Of a DNA stretch of 64,000 nt, positions 37,160-49,499 are shown one piece after another (the first letter of the stretch is position 1; every line of letters starts with the position of its first letter). Both the position numbers and the translations under genes were made by a program. The DNA is from Dipteris shenzhenensis. Lineage: Eukaryota > Polypodiophyta > Polypodiopsida > Gleicheniales. The DNA lies in assembly GCA_047967505.1 (NCBI GenBank), contig CM106538.1. The stretch is one strand, 5' to 3'. The notes below the pieces were generated by a model. That model did no database searches. It was not told the origin of the DNA and saw nothing but the letters and a program-made list of their open reading frames with translations.

Positions 37160-37416
37160 TGTTGAGAGTTCATGCTCAACATCATGTGATCATGTGTGCA
37201 TAGCACCATCACGTGATAATATGCACATAGCACTAACCTTATAGAGTGCTATAAAGGAAAGGGTTAGATCCTCTAACCCTCACCCTAAATGGGTTTGTAT
37301 ATATTCTATTTTTAAAACTAAATCTAGTGTACAGTTAGTCATTTGTGGTGTGCTCTCTAGTTGTGCCCTCTCTCCTCATCTCCACTCTTCACCTCTCCCC
37401 TCTTCATATTTTGTCA
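37160..37416 (+). repeat. Copia-type LTR, followed by a primer site
   Basis: The segment starts TGTTGAGAGTTCATG and ends TTTGTCA directly against TGGTATCAGAGC (37417-37428), the tRNA-Met primer site on the plus strand. The 5' limit is inferred from the TG start; no second copy is found in the window, so it could be up to some bases longer. Orientation agrees with the copia gag-pol at 39729-42957. Confidence 0.65.
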
Positions 37417-37428
37417 TGGTATCAGAGC

Positions 37429-39728
37429 TCCCTTGCCTTCTGCTGAGGCATTGCGATTCCTGAGAGTGAGATAGTGATTGAGAAAAAGAGATCTTAGAGT
37501 CCATTTTATCCTTAAGGAGAGAGAGAGAGACAAGTCTATCCTATCCTAGTTTGAGAGAGAAAGGTTACTTTTCGAGTCTTCACCACCTCTTCTTTAGCTC
37601 AGGCCATGCCCATTTCTTTGGCAACTCGGATCTTCCAACTCACATAGCAACTTAGTCAACAAAGCAAACTAGCGGCAATCAGTGAAGTATGAGCTGCTCA
37701 ATAGATAAGGAGACTACTTGAGCGACCCTGCAGCCAGAAAAGCTTGAGCTTCATTTCTGCAAAGGAAACCACCATCTAGATGCTTGCCTTGATTGTAGAA
37801 AGCTACGGATGCACAAGAATTCCTCGCTTCTGGAAGCAGGCCAATCCCTTCTAGCACCGTCTACACAACTCTCCGAATGAGCAGTGATTCGTAGATGACT
37901 TTACCATGGTGGAGGAGAACAGGCACCTTCTTGTAGATGTCCACAAGTTCGACTCCCAGCAATGAAAAGCTGACCAACCTTTGCATAGCGACTTGAGCAT
38001 GAGCTAATCTCCTCCAGCAGAAGGCTCCTTCATGCAAGAGCATAGGTGACTCTCCACTGATGACCAAATAGCAATGACAACCAGCCTCGCTCCAATTCTC
38101 TACATCGCTACCTCTTGTGCCCCCTACAACAAGCTGCAAGCAATTGTCAAACATCCCTCCTAGCGCATAGAGTTGTGCCTATAGCTCACAGGGTCTCTGA
38201 CTGACCAGCGATGCTTCCACCTACTTTGTCGATAGATTTCTCCACACCAACGGTGCTCTAGCCCCCTTGTCTATGCCTCTAGAGCTCACGCGGCTCTAGA
38301 ATCGACCTGCACTTAGTCTCCTACACTAAGCAAATTGCTATCCAGTGGCCCAATCACCACCTACACTTAGCCTCCAAAACGAGCTCAACCGACTATCTCT
38401 CCAAAACGACACAGTGACGGATTATCTCTTCACCATCATCTTCTCCAAGTTGCCATTCCATCGTCGTCTTCCTACTCAGAGTTTCTCTTGCTCTCTGACT
38501 GATATGTTCTAGATAGGAGCTAACTAGGGTTACGTTCATTCAACCCTTGGTTAGGTGGTTTGGTCACAATTGTGACACATGGCACCCTATCTATGACATC
38601 ACTCTAAGTGACACGTCAGCAGCCTCGTGAAGCTGCCATGCCATCAGCCTATCTGCCAGTTGTCACCGACTACCATGTGTCACTCAAAGTCAATCCACCA
38701 CATCAGCATGTGCCATGTCAGCCTTATCTGAGACGTCAATAGGCCACATCATCATTACCACATCATCTGCTGACATCATCATTTGTGCCACCTCAGTCAA
38801 CATTGGACCTCTGTAGGCACGCACAGTGCTCCACAGTCACTGCATGTGACCACTCTTGCCACCTTAGCACAAGCTCTATTGGCACACCTCTTACTAGGCA
38901 CAGTGCCACATCATCACTCTATGTGACCCATAGTGACACATCATCATTGAGCACATTTGCACTCCTTTTGCCCCTCCACCTAGATCAAGTCGTATCTCTT
39001 AATCTAGGAAGAATTTGAGAGCGCTCCAAAAAGGAAAGTCGCTCATTTTTTTGTGCTCTACGTGCTTGTTACATCATGTGCACATTTCGATGCAAGTTAC
39101 ACTCACATTTGAGCCTTGTCGACAAAACCACTTCCTTCATGCACATTTGCCTCTACATCAATGTATCTGACCTAGCACTTAAAAAGAACAGAAGAAAAAG
39201 AATTATTTACTATTCTTTCATTGATTGATGGTTGGTATAGATCTAGATCAGAGTACACTAGATCACCATAGAGGGGATGCTTCGAATTTCCCCAAGTTGG
39301 CAATCTAAGCCATGCTTGAAATTCTCGACTAGTACCTACTTGGAGTCAGTCCATATGCTCACATACGGTTCCACATCATTACATTACTTGAAACCTTATG
39401 TTCATCAGTTCAGTGAGCAGACTTCAGAGAGTACAGAGGCATTACAGATTATTTTAGTGGGCAGATAGCACTTGATTTCACACACACATGCCACCATTGT
39501 AAAGCCTATTTGGCTATCTCACGGCATCGTGCACATCATTTCAGCCTTGTAAAGCCTCTAAGCTATTCTCGGCATCATTTGCCACAAGCCTTGTAATACA
39601 GATCATATTTTATATATTGCAGTTCTATCTTCACCGACGATTCAGAGATTTCACTTGGCATAGTCAGTGTATTTGCAGTTGATTCATATAGAGATTTTCA
39701 CGACACTTGTGAGTACACTTCTTGCACC
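37429..39728 (+). other. Possible long leader or separate debris, no gene
   Basis: 2.3 kb lie between the primer site and the copia gag start, longer than usual for copia. Around 37.6-38.5 kb the composition is protein-like in places but broken by many stops, and I recognise nothing. Around 38560-38960 the words CACATCATC and GCCACATCA recur irregularly. It may be insertion debris that separates the LTR from its gag, or the LTR belongs to another element. Confidence 0.35.
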
Positions 39729-40855
39729 ATGTCTACGACTAGTAACCTCAATTTGGAGGCATTTGCTAAGTTAGACAACTCCAATTACAGTACATTGAAA
39801 TACCGAATGGAGACCATTCTTGTACTTCAAAACAAATGGGAGTATGTCGATGGGTCTACACCTAGACCATTGGATGATCCAGCCACCAATAGCTCTACTC
39901 CATCTGTTGTCACAACACCAGCAATGGGATCTACAGCTACACAAATAGTTTTCGCACCAGTAGTAGATCCTGCCATTGCCCGAGCTCAGGCAGAATGGGA
40001 TAAGAAAGACAAGTATGCCTATCATCTGATCAAGCAGAATGTGCAAGATGTCATGCTAGGACAACTCAACAAATTCAAGACATCAAAAGAAGCATGGGAT
40101 ATGTTTGCAGCTCTCTACGAGTCCAAGAACACATCCAAGATTCTCACCTTGGGAAACCAAATAAACTAGAGTTTCTGCAACAGCACTGAAACTGGTCATG
40201 CTTATGTACTCTGCATAAAAGACTACAACAATCAACTTGTAGCAACAAGAGAGACTATGAACCCCACAGAAATGGTTCAAGTCATTTTGGATGGACTAGG
40301 AGAGGGATGCGAGAATCTAGTCCAGAGTATTGCCATCCAATGGAAAATTCTGACACTGGAAGAACTTCAGTCAGTTCTGCTTGGTGAAGAACTCAGGACT
40401 CAGGCAATTCAAGCATGTAAAGTCATTCTAATGATTAGGCATTCACAACTTCAGACAAAAGCAGAGGCAAAGGCAGAAGTAGAGGCAGAGGCAGAGGTAG
40501 ATCATATTAGAAAAGTGGTCATCATCAGTAACAAAATCAAAGACAGCATCAACATGAGCATCAACATCAGCATCATCCTCAACAACATTAGAATCAGCAA
40601 AGAGGAAATCGAGGAAGATTTCAAGGATGAGGGAATGCATCCACCAACATGTTAAACATCCAGTGCAACTACTGTCACAAGTTTGGACACTATGAAAGAG
40701 ATTGGTGCAAGAAGCAGTACGACCAAGGCGGTCAATCCAGCAGTAATCGAGGGAATTCCCAAGGCAGAGGAAATCATCGTGGTGGACATTCTAGTCATAG
40801 TCATTTTGCAAATGAACATGGAAATATGTTTCTTGCAAGCAAGGAAATGCATTAA
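39729..40855 (+). pseudogene. Ty1/copia gag remnant
   Basis: The frame opens with MSTTSNLNLEAFAKLDNSNY and contains YRMETILVLQNKWEYVDGS, the copia gag N-terminus. After a stop at 40167 the same register continues with NPTEMVQVILDGLGEGCENL and TLEELQSVLLGEELRT up to 40655. Another register then gives CNYCHKFGHYERDWC (about 40661-40705), a zinc knuckle in which one extra residue separates the His and last Cys. The codons at 40450-40620 are repetitive and Glu/Ala- or Ile/Asn-rich, suggesting slippage. Confidence 0.9.
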
Positions 40856-40939
40856 ACTGATACAGTGTACCCAGTGTACCCAGACACTGATTTCAATCCC
40901 AAAGAGGATTTCAGCTATTAAGTTGACCAAGTGGAATAG

Positions 40940-41488
40940 GATCCCTGGTACATTGACAGCGGTGTATCATCTCACATGACAAATCATCAAGAATGGTTCA
41001 CAAAAATGAAGCCATTACAAGGACAGAAGAATGTCATCTACACAACAAGCAATACACTGAATCCAGTTCAAGGGACAGGTGTTATCCCTATGAACAATTT
41101 CACTGGTATGAAAGGATTAGTGAAACATGTGCTCTATGTTCCAAAGCTCAACAAGAACCTTTTGTCAGTAGGTCAAATGATGGAACACAATTACAAAGTC
41201 ATTTTCGACGATGATGAAAGCACTATCAGAGATAAATCCAAAAGATGTCAGCTAATAGCAAAAGGTGTCAAGGAAGCATGCTTATATAGAATGCTAGCTA
41301 TAATACCAAATAAGCATGCCATGTCAGCTCAACCGCAACAGATGCCACTATCTACAAAATGGCACAAGAGATATGGTCATGTCAACTTCAAGTACTTGTT
41401 AGATCTTAGGAATCAGAATATGGCGATTGGGATTCCGAAGCTACAGTTTCTTGGAAAAGTTTGTGAAGCATGTTGCTTCGGCAAATAA
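40940..41488 (+). pseudogene. Ty1/copia protease and GAG-pre-integrase domain
   Basis: WYIDSGVSSHMT is the copia protease active site D-S-G-A-S with Ala changed to Val. Then follow LYVPKLNKNLLSVGQM, the protease C-terminal signature, and WHKRYGHVNFKYL with CEACCFGK, the HHCC zinc region that precedes integrase. The register is open from 40976 to 41488 and ends in a stop. Confidence 0.9.
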
Positions 41489-42366
41489 AAGTGAACCAAC
41501 TTTATTAGAAGTACCTCTCGTGCATGAGGTATTCTTGATTTGATACATACAGATGTATGGGGTTATGCCCAGACCTACAACATCAATGGTTCACTTTACT
41601 ACTTGACTTTCTACAACAAATATTGTTGGGTCTACTTTTTGAAAGAGAAATCTGAAATGTTTTCTAGATTTTAAGAATTCAAAGCCATCATAGCAAACCA
41701 GATAGGCAGAAAGATCAAGGTCATGAGATCAGATAGAGGAGATCAATACATGTCTTCAGCATTCATGAACTTTTGCAAAAATCATGGCATTTGAAGACAA
41801 TTCACATGTGTAGATACTCCTCAGTAGAATGCAAGAGCTGAAAGGAAGAATGGGACTTTAGTAGATAGTGCTAGAGCAATGCTTAGTGAAAAGCATCTTT
41901 CAAATCAGTATTGGGTAGAAGCAATAGCTATAGCAAACTATTTGCTTAATCGGCTTCCTACCAAACCAATACGTTCACTGGACACAAGCCACACATTGGG
42001 CATCTCCGCATATTTGATTGCATAGCATATGCCCACATACATGATGATCATCGCAGGAAATTGGATGCGAAGTCACGCAAATGCATCATGGTTGGCTACA
42101 GTGAAGAAAGCAAAGCATACAAATTGTATGATCCCATCAACCGTAAGGTCATTATCTCTAGAGATGTAATCTTTGATGAGGAATCAGAATGGAAAACCTC
42201 ATCTACAGAACAAGTTGATGAAGAAGAGCAAGAATTGCTAGCAACACCCCAAGCAGAGCCACAACAGCTCAGACGGTCTACTAGGGAAAGCAAACCTCCA
42301 GCTAGATTGACATATGCTCATAAAGGCAAAGCAATTCAGGTGGAAACCACCAATTATGCTTTATGA
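41489..42366 (+). pseudogene. Ty1/copia integrase remnant
   Basis: Across several frame changes and stops one sees HTDVWGYAQTYNINGSLYY (first Asp), VMRSDRGDQYMSSAFMNFC (second Asp) and RAERKNGTLVDSARAMLSE (Glu), so the DDE triad is retained although the frame is broken. The C-terminal part (42061-42366) reads CIMVGYSEESKAYKLYDP and VIISRDVIFDEESEW, the usual link into RT. Confidence 0.88.
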
Positions 42367-42957
42367 CTACCATCATGGCTATAGAAGAGACAGTGTACTT
42401 CGAAGACGCATTAGACAAGCCAGAATGCAAACTACTATGAATGAAGAAATGGATGCTTTGTATAAGAATAATACTTGGGAATCATGCGACCTTCCACCAG
42501 GAAAGAAGGCCATAGCAAACAAATGGGTATACAAAGTGAAGTACAATCCAGATGGAAGTATTTAGAGATACAAAGCCAGACTAGTTGCAAAAGGATTTCA
42601 CGGCAATATGGTCAAGATTATGATGAGACTTATGCTCGAGTAGCAAAGATGGATTCCATACAGTTCTTGATATCATTAGCGACACTCAAAGATGGAATGT
42701 GTATCAACTTGATGTCAAGAATGCATTTCTCAAATGGTTATTTAGACGAGGAAGTCTACATGCAACAACCAGCATGCTATGGTGAACGAAGAAAGGAGAA
42801 TAAGGTTTGCCATCTCAAGAAAAGTCTCTACAGCTTAAAGCAAGCACCCGGAAGTTGGTACAATAGAATTGATAAGTATTTTGCTAATCTGGGATACATA
42901 AAATCCAATGCAGATCATACTCTCTACTACAAAGTTCAAGGGGAAGATATATATTGA
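42367..42957 (+). pseudogene. Ty1/copia reverse transcriptase, truncated before YVDD
   Basis: The N-terminal part reads MNEEMDALYKNNTWESCDLP and ANKWVYKVKYNPDGSI, then a stop and a frameshift. A second register gives DYDETYARVAKMDSIQFLIS, NGYLDEEVYMQQP and LKKSLYSLKQAPGSWYNRID, the copia RT palm. It ends at VQGEDIY, just before the catalytic YVDD box, and the following sequence is unrelated. RNase H and 3' LTR are absent, so the element is 3'-truncated. Confidence 0.9.
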
Positions 42958-45640
42958 GACAATTGCAAAGCATATACAATTTCTAGATTTTCTCAAAATC
43001 GGCTAGAGGGTGGCAAAATGCGACGATAAAGGGGAAGGTGTAATTTAAATTTAAAATTTCACTCCAATAGAAAAGATAAATTCTGTACACATCGGTTTTC
43101 TTTGTTGGCACATTATATGTCAAAGATTCTCTAGATGGGTGTGCTTCCACATATGAGAGCGAATCACCCTCATCCTCCTCAATACCATCACCCCTTGGGT
43201 TCTAGCATCGGCCACCTCCATTGAGGAAGTGGCATCCTTCTCTGACTTTGCACTCATACCCCCTACACTCTGTAGTCCCTCACTATCCTCTCTGCATTGC
43301 TTCACTGGGCCATCTCGGCCTTGCTCTCCCTTTCACTCGGTGGCATGCATGGACTCATCCCTCTGCACTCATGCATGTAGCTTCTATGTAGTTGGTATGA
43401 AAGCTTTGAGATTAGTCCAATGTCATCTCACAAAGCACGTCATAAATATTTGTATCTATGTTTTTGGTAAATGGTAAAGAATTTCCATATGTACAATCGC
43501 AAATTTTTTTAGCAGTCAGTTATGGTCTAGAAGTAGATTTATGAGTGATGGCTCAACATCTTTGACCCTCCTTTTGCTCCTACTGTGTATAGAAGTTGCA
43601 TTGGCACTTTAGGTGGTCACTATGTAAAAGTACATACAACACATGAAAGTAATATGTGCAAGCAAGCACATATATACAATACCTCTATATTTAAAACTTA
43701 CATGCTTTTACATATTTGTTGGGCCCCATTCTATAAGCTACATGTTTTAGTGTTGAATTAATATCTCCTCTCGACATTCACATGAAATAATTATATATAT
43801 GTTAAGTGTTTTTTATATCCCGTATAAGAATCAGTCATTAAATTTAAAATATCACGTCCTTTGCTCAAACATGCCATGTTACATGTCCAAAGAGTGACCT
43901 CTAAGATCATTGTGGTAGATCATTTAGTTTACAAATACAAGACCAAAATTAGTACTGGAGTGAGTGCACTAAGTAACTTTTGTTTTGCAGGAATGGTATA
44001 GATGCCATTCACATTCTTTTTGTAATAGTTGATTTAAACTTACTAGAGATGTGGGTGATCTTGAGACCCCTAAAGATTATGTCTTACATTTGGTTCTAGT
44101 AATGTGCCATGGACAAGTAAGAAGCAACCCACAAATTTATTATCTTCTAATGATGCAAAATACAAATTTGGAGTTAGTAAAGCAATATATATGCATCTGA
44201 CAAATATGCAACGTGAGCATGCATAATATACAATTATATGGTGTTAGTAGAGCAATATATATGTTGACAAATATGCAACATGAGCATGCATAATATACAA
44301 TTATATAGTGTGACAATCAAAGTCTAATTGCAATTGCAAAGAGTCAAACTTTATAGGAATATCCAAACACAATAAAGTGCATTATCATCGGATCCATGAT
44401 TACATTTAAGGAAGATAAATAAGGATTGATAGTAGATAAAAATGATGTGGATTTCTTAACAATCTTTGCTTAGAAAACTTTTTTTTTTGGTTTTACAATA
44501 CATTCAAGGAGGATCGATTAGACTTGACTATATATTGATAGATAAAAATGATGTGCATTTCTTCATAATCTTTTCTTAATTTCCTTTTGTGTTATAAACA
44601 TTTGGACTTAGTACCATCTAGTTCGCTAAGGAGGGATAAGATTTGGTATTGAGATTTCTTCACTCCTCTTAAACATTTTCCTTTGCACCTTCATATTCAT
44701 ATATAGATTGAGCTCGATAGAACTTGTCATAATTAGAGATAATCGCATTGAGTTTCACATTAGGTGCTTGATCACTAACCATGTGAAATGCCATCCATTG
44801 GTCAAGCTTATTGGTGAGGATTCATCAAATGCCATGTATACCACTAATTAAAGGTAAAATAAGTAAAGGATTTGATATTGAGTAGATCAATGGTAGTGGT
44901 TGATAAAGAGGAATGGAGAATTAGTGAGGTTTGGAGCACTAGATTAGGGATAACTTGGTGGAAGGGAAGACATAGGAATATTTGGAAAATAGTATACAAT
45001 TTGGCTTTCATTTAGGGGAAGACTAAGGAAGTAGTTAAAATGGACACTAGATGCCATTTTTGTGAAGTAATAAAGGAGACTGTTATGGAGTTGCCAAAAG
45101 AAGATAATGATTTGGAGATGGGAATACATTTCATCCCATCTCTCTTTGGGTAATCTTAGGGATGCTAAAGGGTTTATTTCTTTAGTAAAGGTTCTAGAGA
45201 GGTGGAATATGGAGAATAGTAAAATTTAAATCTTTTGGAATGTTAGGCGTTTAGATGTAGATGGTGGCAAAATGTGGCATTAGTATTCAAAGACAAAAGT
45301 TTTGTACTTATCTAGGATAGGTTGATAAATTTGCTACATGAAGAAATCACTAGCTATTTTGGGAAGGATAATTTATGATAGATTATCTAAAGTTATAACA
45401 ATGATCAATAATTGGAACCCAAAAGGTTCAAACAAGTAACCATTTTAAAGGGGACACAAGTAAAACTATTTAGCCCTTAACTATATGATGATGAAAATTT
45501 AAAATCATGAGAGGAGTGGTCAAGCAGATACTTTTCAATAAATGCACAAAGAGGAATGGATACTTCCTAGAATGGGAAAGGAACACTTCAACAAAAGGGA
45601 TAGTCCCGTGAGATTCAAGCCATTACGTAAAATAAGCAAG

Positions 45641-45642
<2 letters not shown>
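42958..45642. other. Intergenic with short tandem duplications
   Basis: A 68-70-bp unit beginning GTTAGTA-AGCAATATATATG is duplicated at 44173-44242 and 44243-44310. A weaker duplication with GATAAAAATGATGTG-ATTTCTT recurs at 44434 and 44540. No gene is supported. Confidence 0.6.
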
Positions 45643-45673
<31 letters not shown>

Positions 45674-46031
45674 AAGCTAGCCTTTGCTGAAAAAGAAGTG
45701 GTTTTACAATTTGAGTTCATGTCATAACATATTTCAAGGCATTGAATTGAGCCGTTTTAAAAGGTGAAAGTGGCTATATCATTTGGGCTATATCACTCAA
45801 TACACATGGCTATATCATTCACTCAATACACATGGCTATATCATTCGGGCTCACGTTGAATGAAGACAAATGATGAAGAAATCTAAGCTCTAGAGTTGGG
45901 GCATATATTCACACCAACTACCATAAAAGTGAAGAATCTATATGATAAACATTGTGTTTTGTATATCTATATCTTATCTATCTATCTATCTAATAGATTG
46001 AATATCTATTTTCTCTCTCTCTCTCTCTCAT

Positions 46032-46106
<75 letters not shown>

Positions 46107-46679
46107 TTCAACGTCCAACAAATGTGAAAAGTTTTTGGAGGTTGTCTAGCCGCCGCTGATCCATGAACTCTTCTGTTTCCCGGCGGATTTTCCAATAAAA
46201 AGCCTGTCGAGATGGCGAAGAAACAGCTGGATTGGACCCATGAAGGTTCCTGCTTTTTGTACGAGTCTGGCGATTTGCTGCTGTAGCCTGTTGGCAAAGC
46301 AGAAGCTTTGCGAATTGAAAGCGCAAAACATCAGGGTAGAAGGAAAGCAATGTGTGGGTCGTAACTGCTGGCGAGTTTGTGCAAGGGGACTGACAGCTCA
46401 CGAGAATGTCTTTTGGGGCCTGCCGTTGCAACCTGGGGAAGACCAAAATCCAACGTTTGATCGCAAGCAGGGAGAAGGTGTCGAAGGCATGGCATGGCGA
46501 AGCGACAGTTCAATGAGTCTGCAGGACGGCGAGCTTTCTCTCTTTCTTTCTTCTCTCTCTCTCTCTCTCTCTCTCTCCACACACAGAGTTATGTTTGCGT
46601 GTCTTGTATCCATATATCTACTATATACTCAACCATCATAACACATAGTGCTAGTCCTCATCTTCTCTCTCCCCGCCCC

Positions 46680-46718
<39 letters not shown>

Positions 46719-46950
46719 TGCCACCCAAATTCCCAATATCTTTGCATTAGTGCCAAATTTTTTTGTATGGGTTCAATCCTTGTGTCGTACTTCCTCTCTT
46801 GATTGTTGTCTCTGTGATAGGACCTGAAAAGTTATTATTCTTTTCCTTTTCCTCTCTCTCTCTCTCTCTCTCTTGCTCTCTCTCTCTCTCTACACATACA
46901 CACACACACACACATCTGGGTATCTCTATCGCTCTAATTTCTACCCTCCA

Positions 46951-47003
<53 letters not shown>

Positions 47004-47385
47004 ACACACACACACCCACCCACCCACCCACCCACCCACCCACCCACACACACACGCACACATCAATCTATATAGTGCCAATTCACATCTTTTCCAAAAA
47101 TCACACATACTTGGTGAGTTGTACTTGTATGTACTTTAAAAATCCATACCATAGGAGTGATAGCACCCCACACTTTAGTTAGGCTTACCCTTGCATTTGG
47201 TGCCTATCCTTATGCTATATAGTGGTGAGTTATTTACAGGGTGAGTAATACAAATCATTCCTTTGATATTTGTAGCTCTGAAACCAAAAAACTCATCATG
47301 ATTATCTCAAGAGATTCACAATGTTCATTATACATGTTGTAAGAATACTATTATGAAGATCTTAAGCCATGAATGGAAATCTCAA

Positions 47386-47411
<26 letters not shown>
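45643..47411 (+). repeat. Dense microsatellite cluster
   Basis: (TA)n at 45643-45671; (CT)n and (TA)n at 46012-46104; (CT)n at 46552-46577, 46683-46714, 46855-46890, 46952-47001 and 47384-47411; (CA)n at 46892-46914 and 47003-47060 with a (CCCA)n core at about 47013-47046. All long CT tracts have pyrimidines on the plus strand. Open frames here are produced by the repeats and are not genes. Confidence 0.95.
46110..46548. other. GC-richer non-repetitive island inside the microsatellite cluster
   Basis: About 440 bp of clearly higher GC with no internal repeats, bordered on both sides by CT tracts. Open frames exist on both strands (46108-46446 minus, 112 codons; 46240-46641 plus) but neither shows a recognisable motif. 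It could be a first exon, 5' UTR or promoter of a host gene, or an insertion. I cannot decide. Confidence 0.4.
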
Positions 47412-47416
<5 letters not shown>

Positions 47417-48467
47417 TTAATGTAGAGGAAGTTTCGCAAAGAGCAGTCTCAATTTTTCAGAATGAAAGCCTATTCTTGAAAAAGCATAAAAATTTAAGTC
47501 ATGTATGCTTGAAGGAATACGTAGGTAATTCATTTCTCTCTTCAAAGTCCACCATAAATAATTACGTGATTAACAAAATTGTTAAGAACATGGGAAATAG
47601 GGCATGGTTGCCTAAAAAAATGCCCACACCACTCTTTTGTACCTTGATCATTATAAATCCTCACTCTTGTTAGGTTAATTGTAATACCGAGATCATTGGT
47701 ATAGATTATGGGAAGAGGGAGCTTGATCGTTGTTATTAAGCAAGATTTTTAAGGATTGGACTTTTTGGGAAAGGTATACCATCAAAGAATAAATGATGAG
47801 CTTAGGGGTATTCCTAGGCATAGGCATTGATAAAGAAGTAAAAAAGAAGATCCAAAGAGGGTCTATAGGTTAAGGTCCTCATTAGGGCACATGTGGTTGG
47901 AGGGTAGTCCACAATTGCAACCAAAATTTGGAGACCACCTCCTAGGGAACTTGTCGCTCTATCCAATGTCACTCTCTTACTCCTCTCTCAAAGAAATCTA
48001 GGTGGTTGCCTCCAACTATAGATGATGGCTAATGTGTGTCGTGTACAAAAATAAAGGTATCTCAACACGCTTATTTGAGTGCCCTCGTCTAGAAGGCCAA
48101 AAGCACTCACTCAGATCCCAGCATACCTCATGAAGGGGGCACCCCTCCCACAACCAAAAGAGGCCACCGCAATGTGTCCTATTCCAAGGTGACTAGTATT
48201 GGGTTGGTGGTCCAGCCCTTGCCTAGATGGCCCACTACTTTGAACCATTGACACTCGAGAAAATCCATGACTCCATCCAACTTGGGTCCACATGTGTCTC
48301 TAGCTGAAGAAGACTCCCCCGGCCATAGTTTGTAATGCATGGTGCATGTCTATAGGGGAACCCCTATCCTAGAAAACTTCCCATTACATTGTTGGGAAGC
48401 TGAGGGTCTAAGAGAAACAACCCTCCAAGAGATAGGGATGGTGATGTCTATCTCTACCATCCATGTG
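47412..48467. other. Intergenic, no gene seen
   Basis: Short frames only. The stretch just before 48468 does not resemble the 59.3-kb copy of the LTR, which sets the outer limit of the gypsy 3' LTR. Confidence 0.5.
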
Positions 48468-49475
48468 CTATTAACTAGAAAAGAATTCAAGACAAGAGGC
48501 TAGATACTAAGAATGGCGACGCTCAAGGGCCATGGAGGAAAAGGGAACATGAGGGAAGAAGCATTAACATAGGTGGGGAAAAGGGATTAAGAGGGGTGGG
48601 AATGAAGAGAGGGACTATGCCACAAGGGGGAAGGGAGAGGGGGAAGAGGAGCATGCACATGATGGGACGAGGAATGTAGAGATGGAGACATCAAGGGAGA
48701 AAGGTCATGCTTTATTTGAAAGGAAGGATGGGGGGAAGAAATCAAAGTACTAGCTAGGTGGCTTTACAAGAATGAGCGTGTTCCATCAAGGAATAGCCCC
48801 CTCCTTTTATAGCCAAGAGAGGGGGTCTCTTCCAATAAATGCATCCTCCCACATGCATGTGGTGTGTGGAAAAGTCTCCCATGTGGGCTAGGTAGTTACG
48901 CACTCTCAATTGTGTGCAACAACCCTTGGCCTCATTTTTCCACATATACCAACCCCCATATCCCAAGTCTAAGATACTCCCCTGGTCTTTTCCCAATTCT
49001 ATAATACATTCAATCATCTAGGAGGACAAGTGGAGGGTTGGCACAAGGAATCTTGCCACCTCATCCTACTTTTCCCATTATTTAACTTGCATTCTTGGAC
49101 TATCTACACCCCCCGCACATGGGCCTATCCTACATGGAGGGAATAATCCAATACAATATCCATCTCCACCTATTTTATATTACTTCTCCGATGGTGGTCC
49201 TTGGTCCATGTCTCACTAAATGCAGGCATGGGACTACCTAGGTGGAGGGGTGGCACATGGAGGAACCATGCCACCTTAACATTTTATAACATAACTACCA
49301 TGGATTATGTACAACACACCTTATGGGCCCTCTTACGTGGAAGGGTGGCACATGGTAATGCCCTGCCACCTCAACCCTGGGCCCTTTGCACACCATATTT
49401 TATTATACTTTTGCCACACATACAAGCACACACATATATTTATGCCTTTTACCTTGGTCAAATTTATCCATAACA
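48468..49475 (-). repeat. 3' LTR of the large gypsy element (about 1 kb)
   Basis: The minus strand begins TGTTATGGATAAATTTG immediately after the polypurine tract. It matches 59345-60322 over its length, ending in the shared CTATTAACTAGAAAA on the plus strand. The outer base is not certain, because the two copies differ just beyond CTATTAAC. Confidence 0.88.
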
Positions 49476-49493
49476 GTCCCCCCCCCCCCCTCG
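49476..49493 (-). other. Polypurine tract
   Basis: The minus strand is a run of 13 G followed by AC and the LTR start TGTTATGG. It overlaps the end of the pol reading frame. Confidence 0.8.
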
Positions 49494-49499
49494 GCAGGG

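Noticed and set aside
39771-40046. 91-codon minus-strand frame
   Set aside because: It is antisense to the copia gag frame.
46028-46613. Minus-strand frames with Arg/Glu repeats
   Set aside because: They are produced by GA tracts; only the unique part at 46110-46548 deserves notice.
46763-47182. Plus-strand frames of 88-139 codons rich in Ser/Leu and His/Thr
   Set aside because: They are translations of CT, CA and CCCA repeats.
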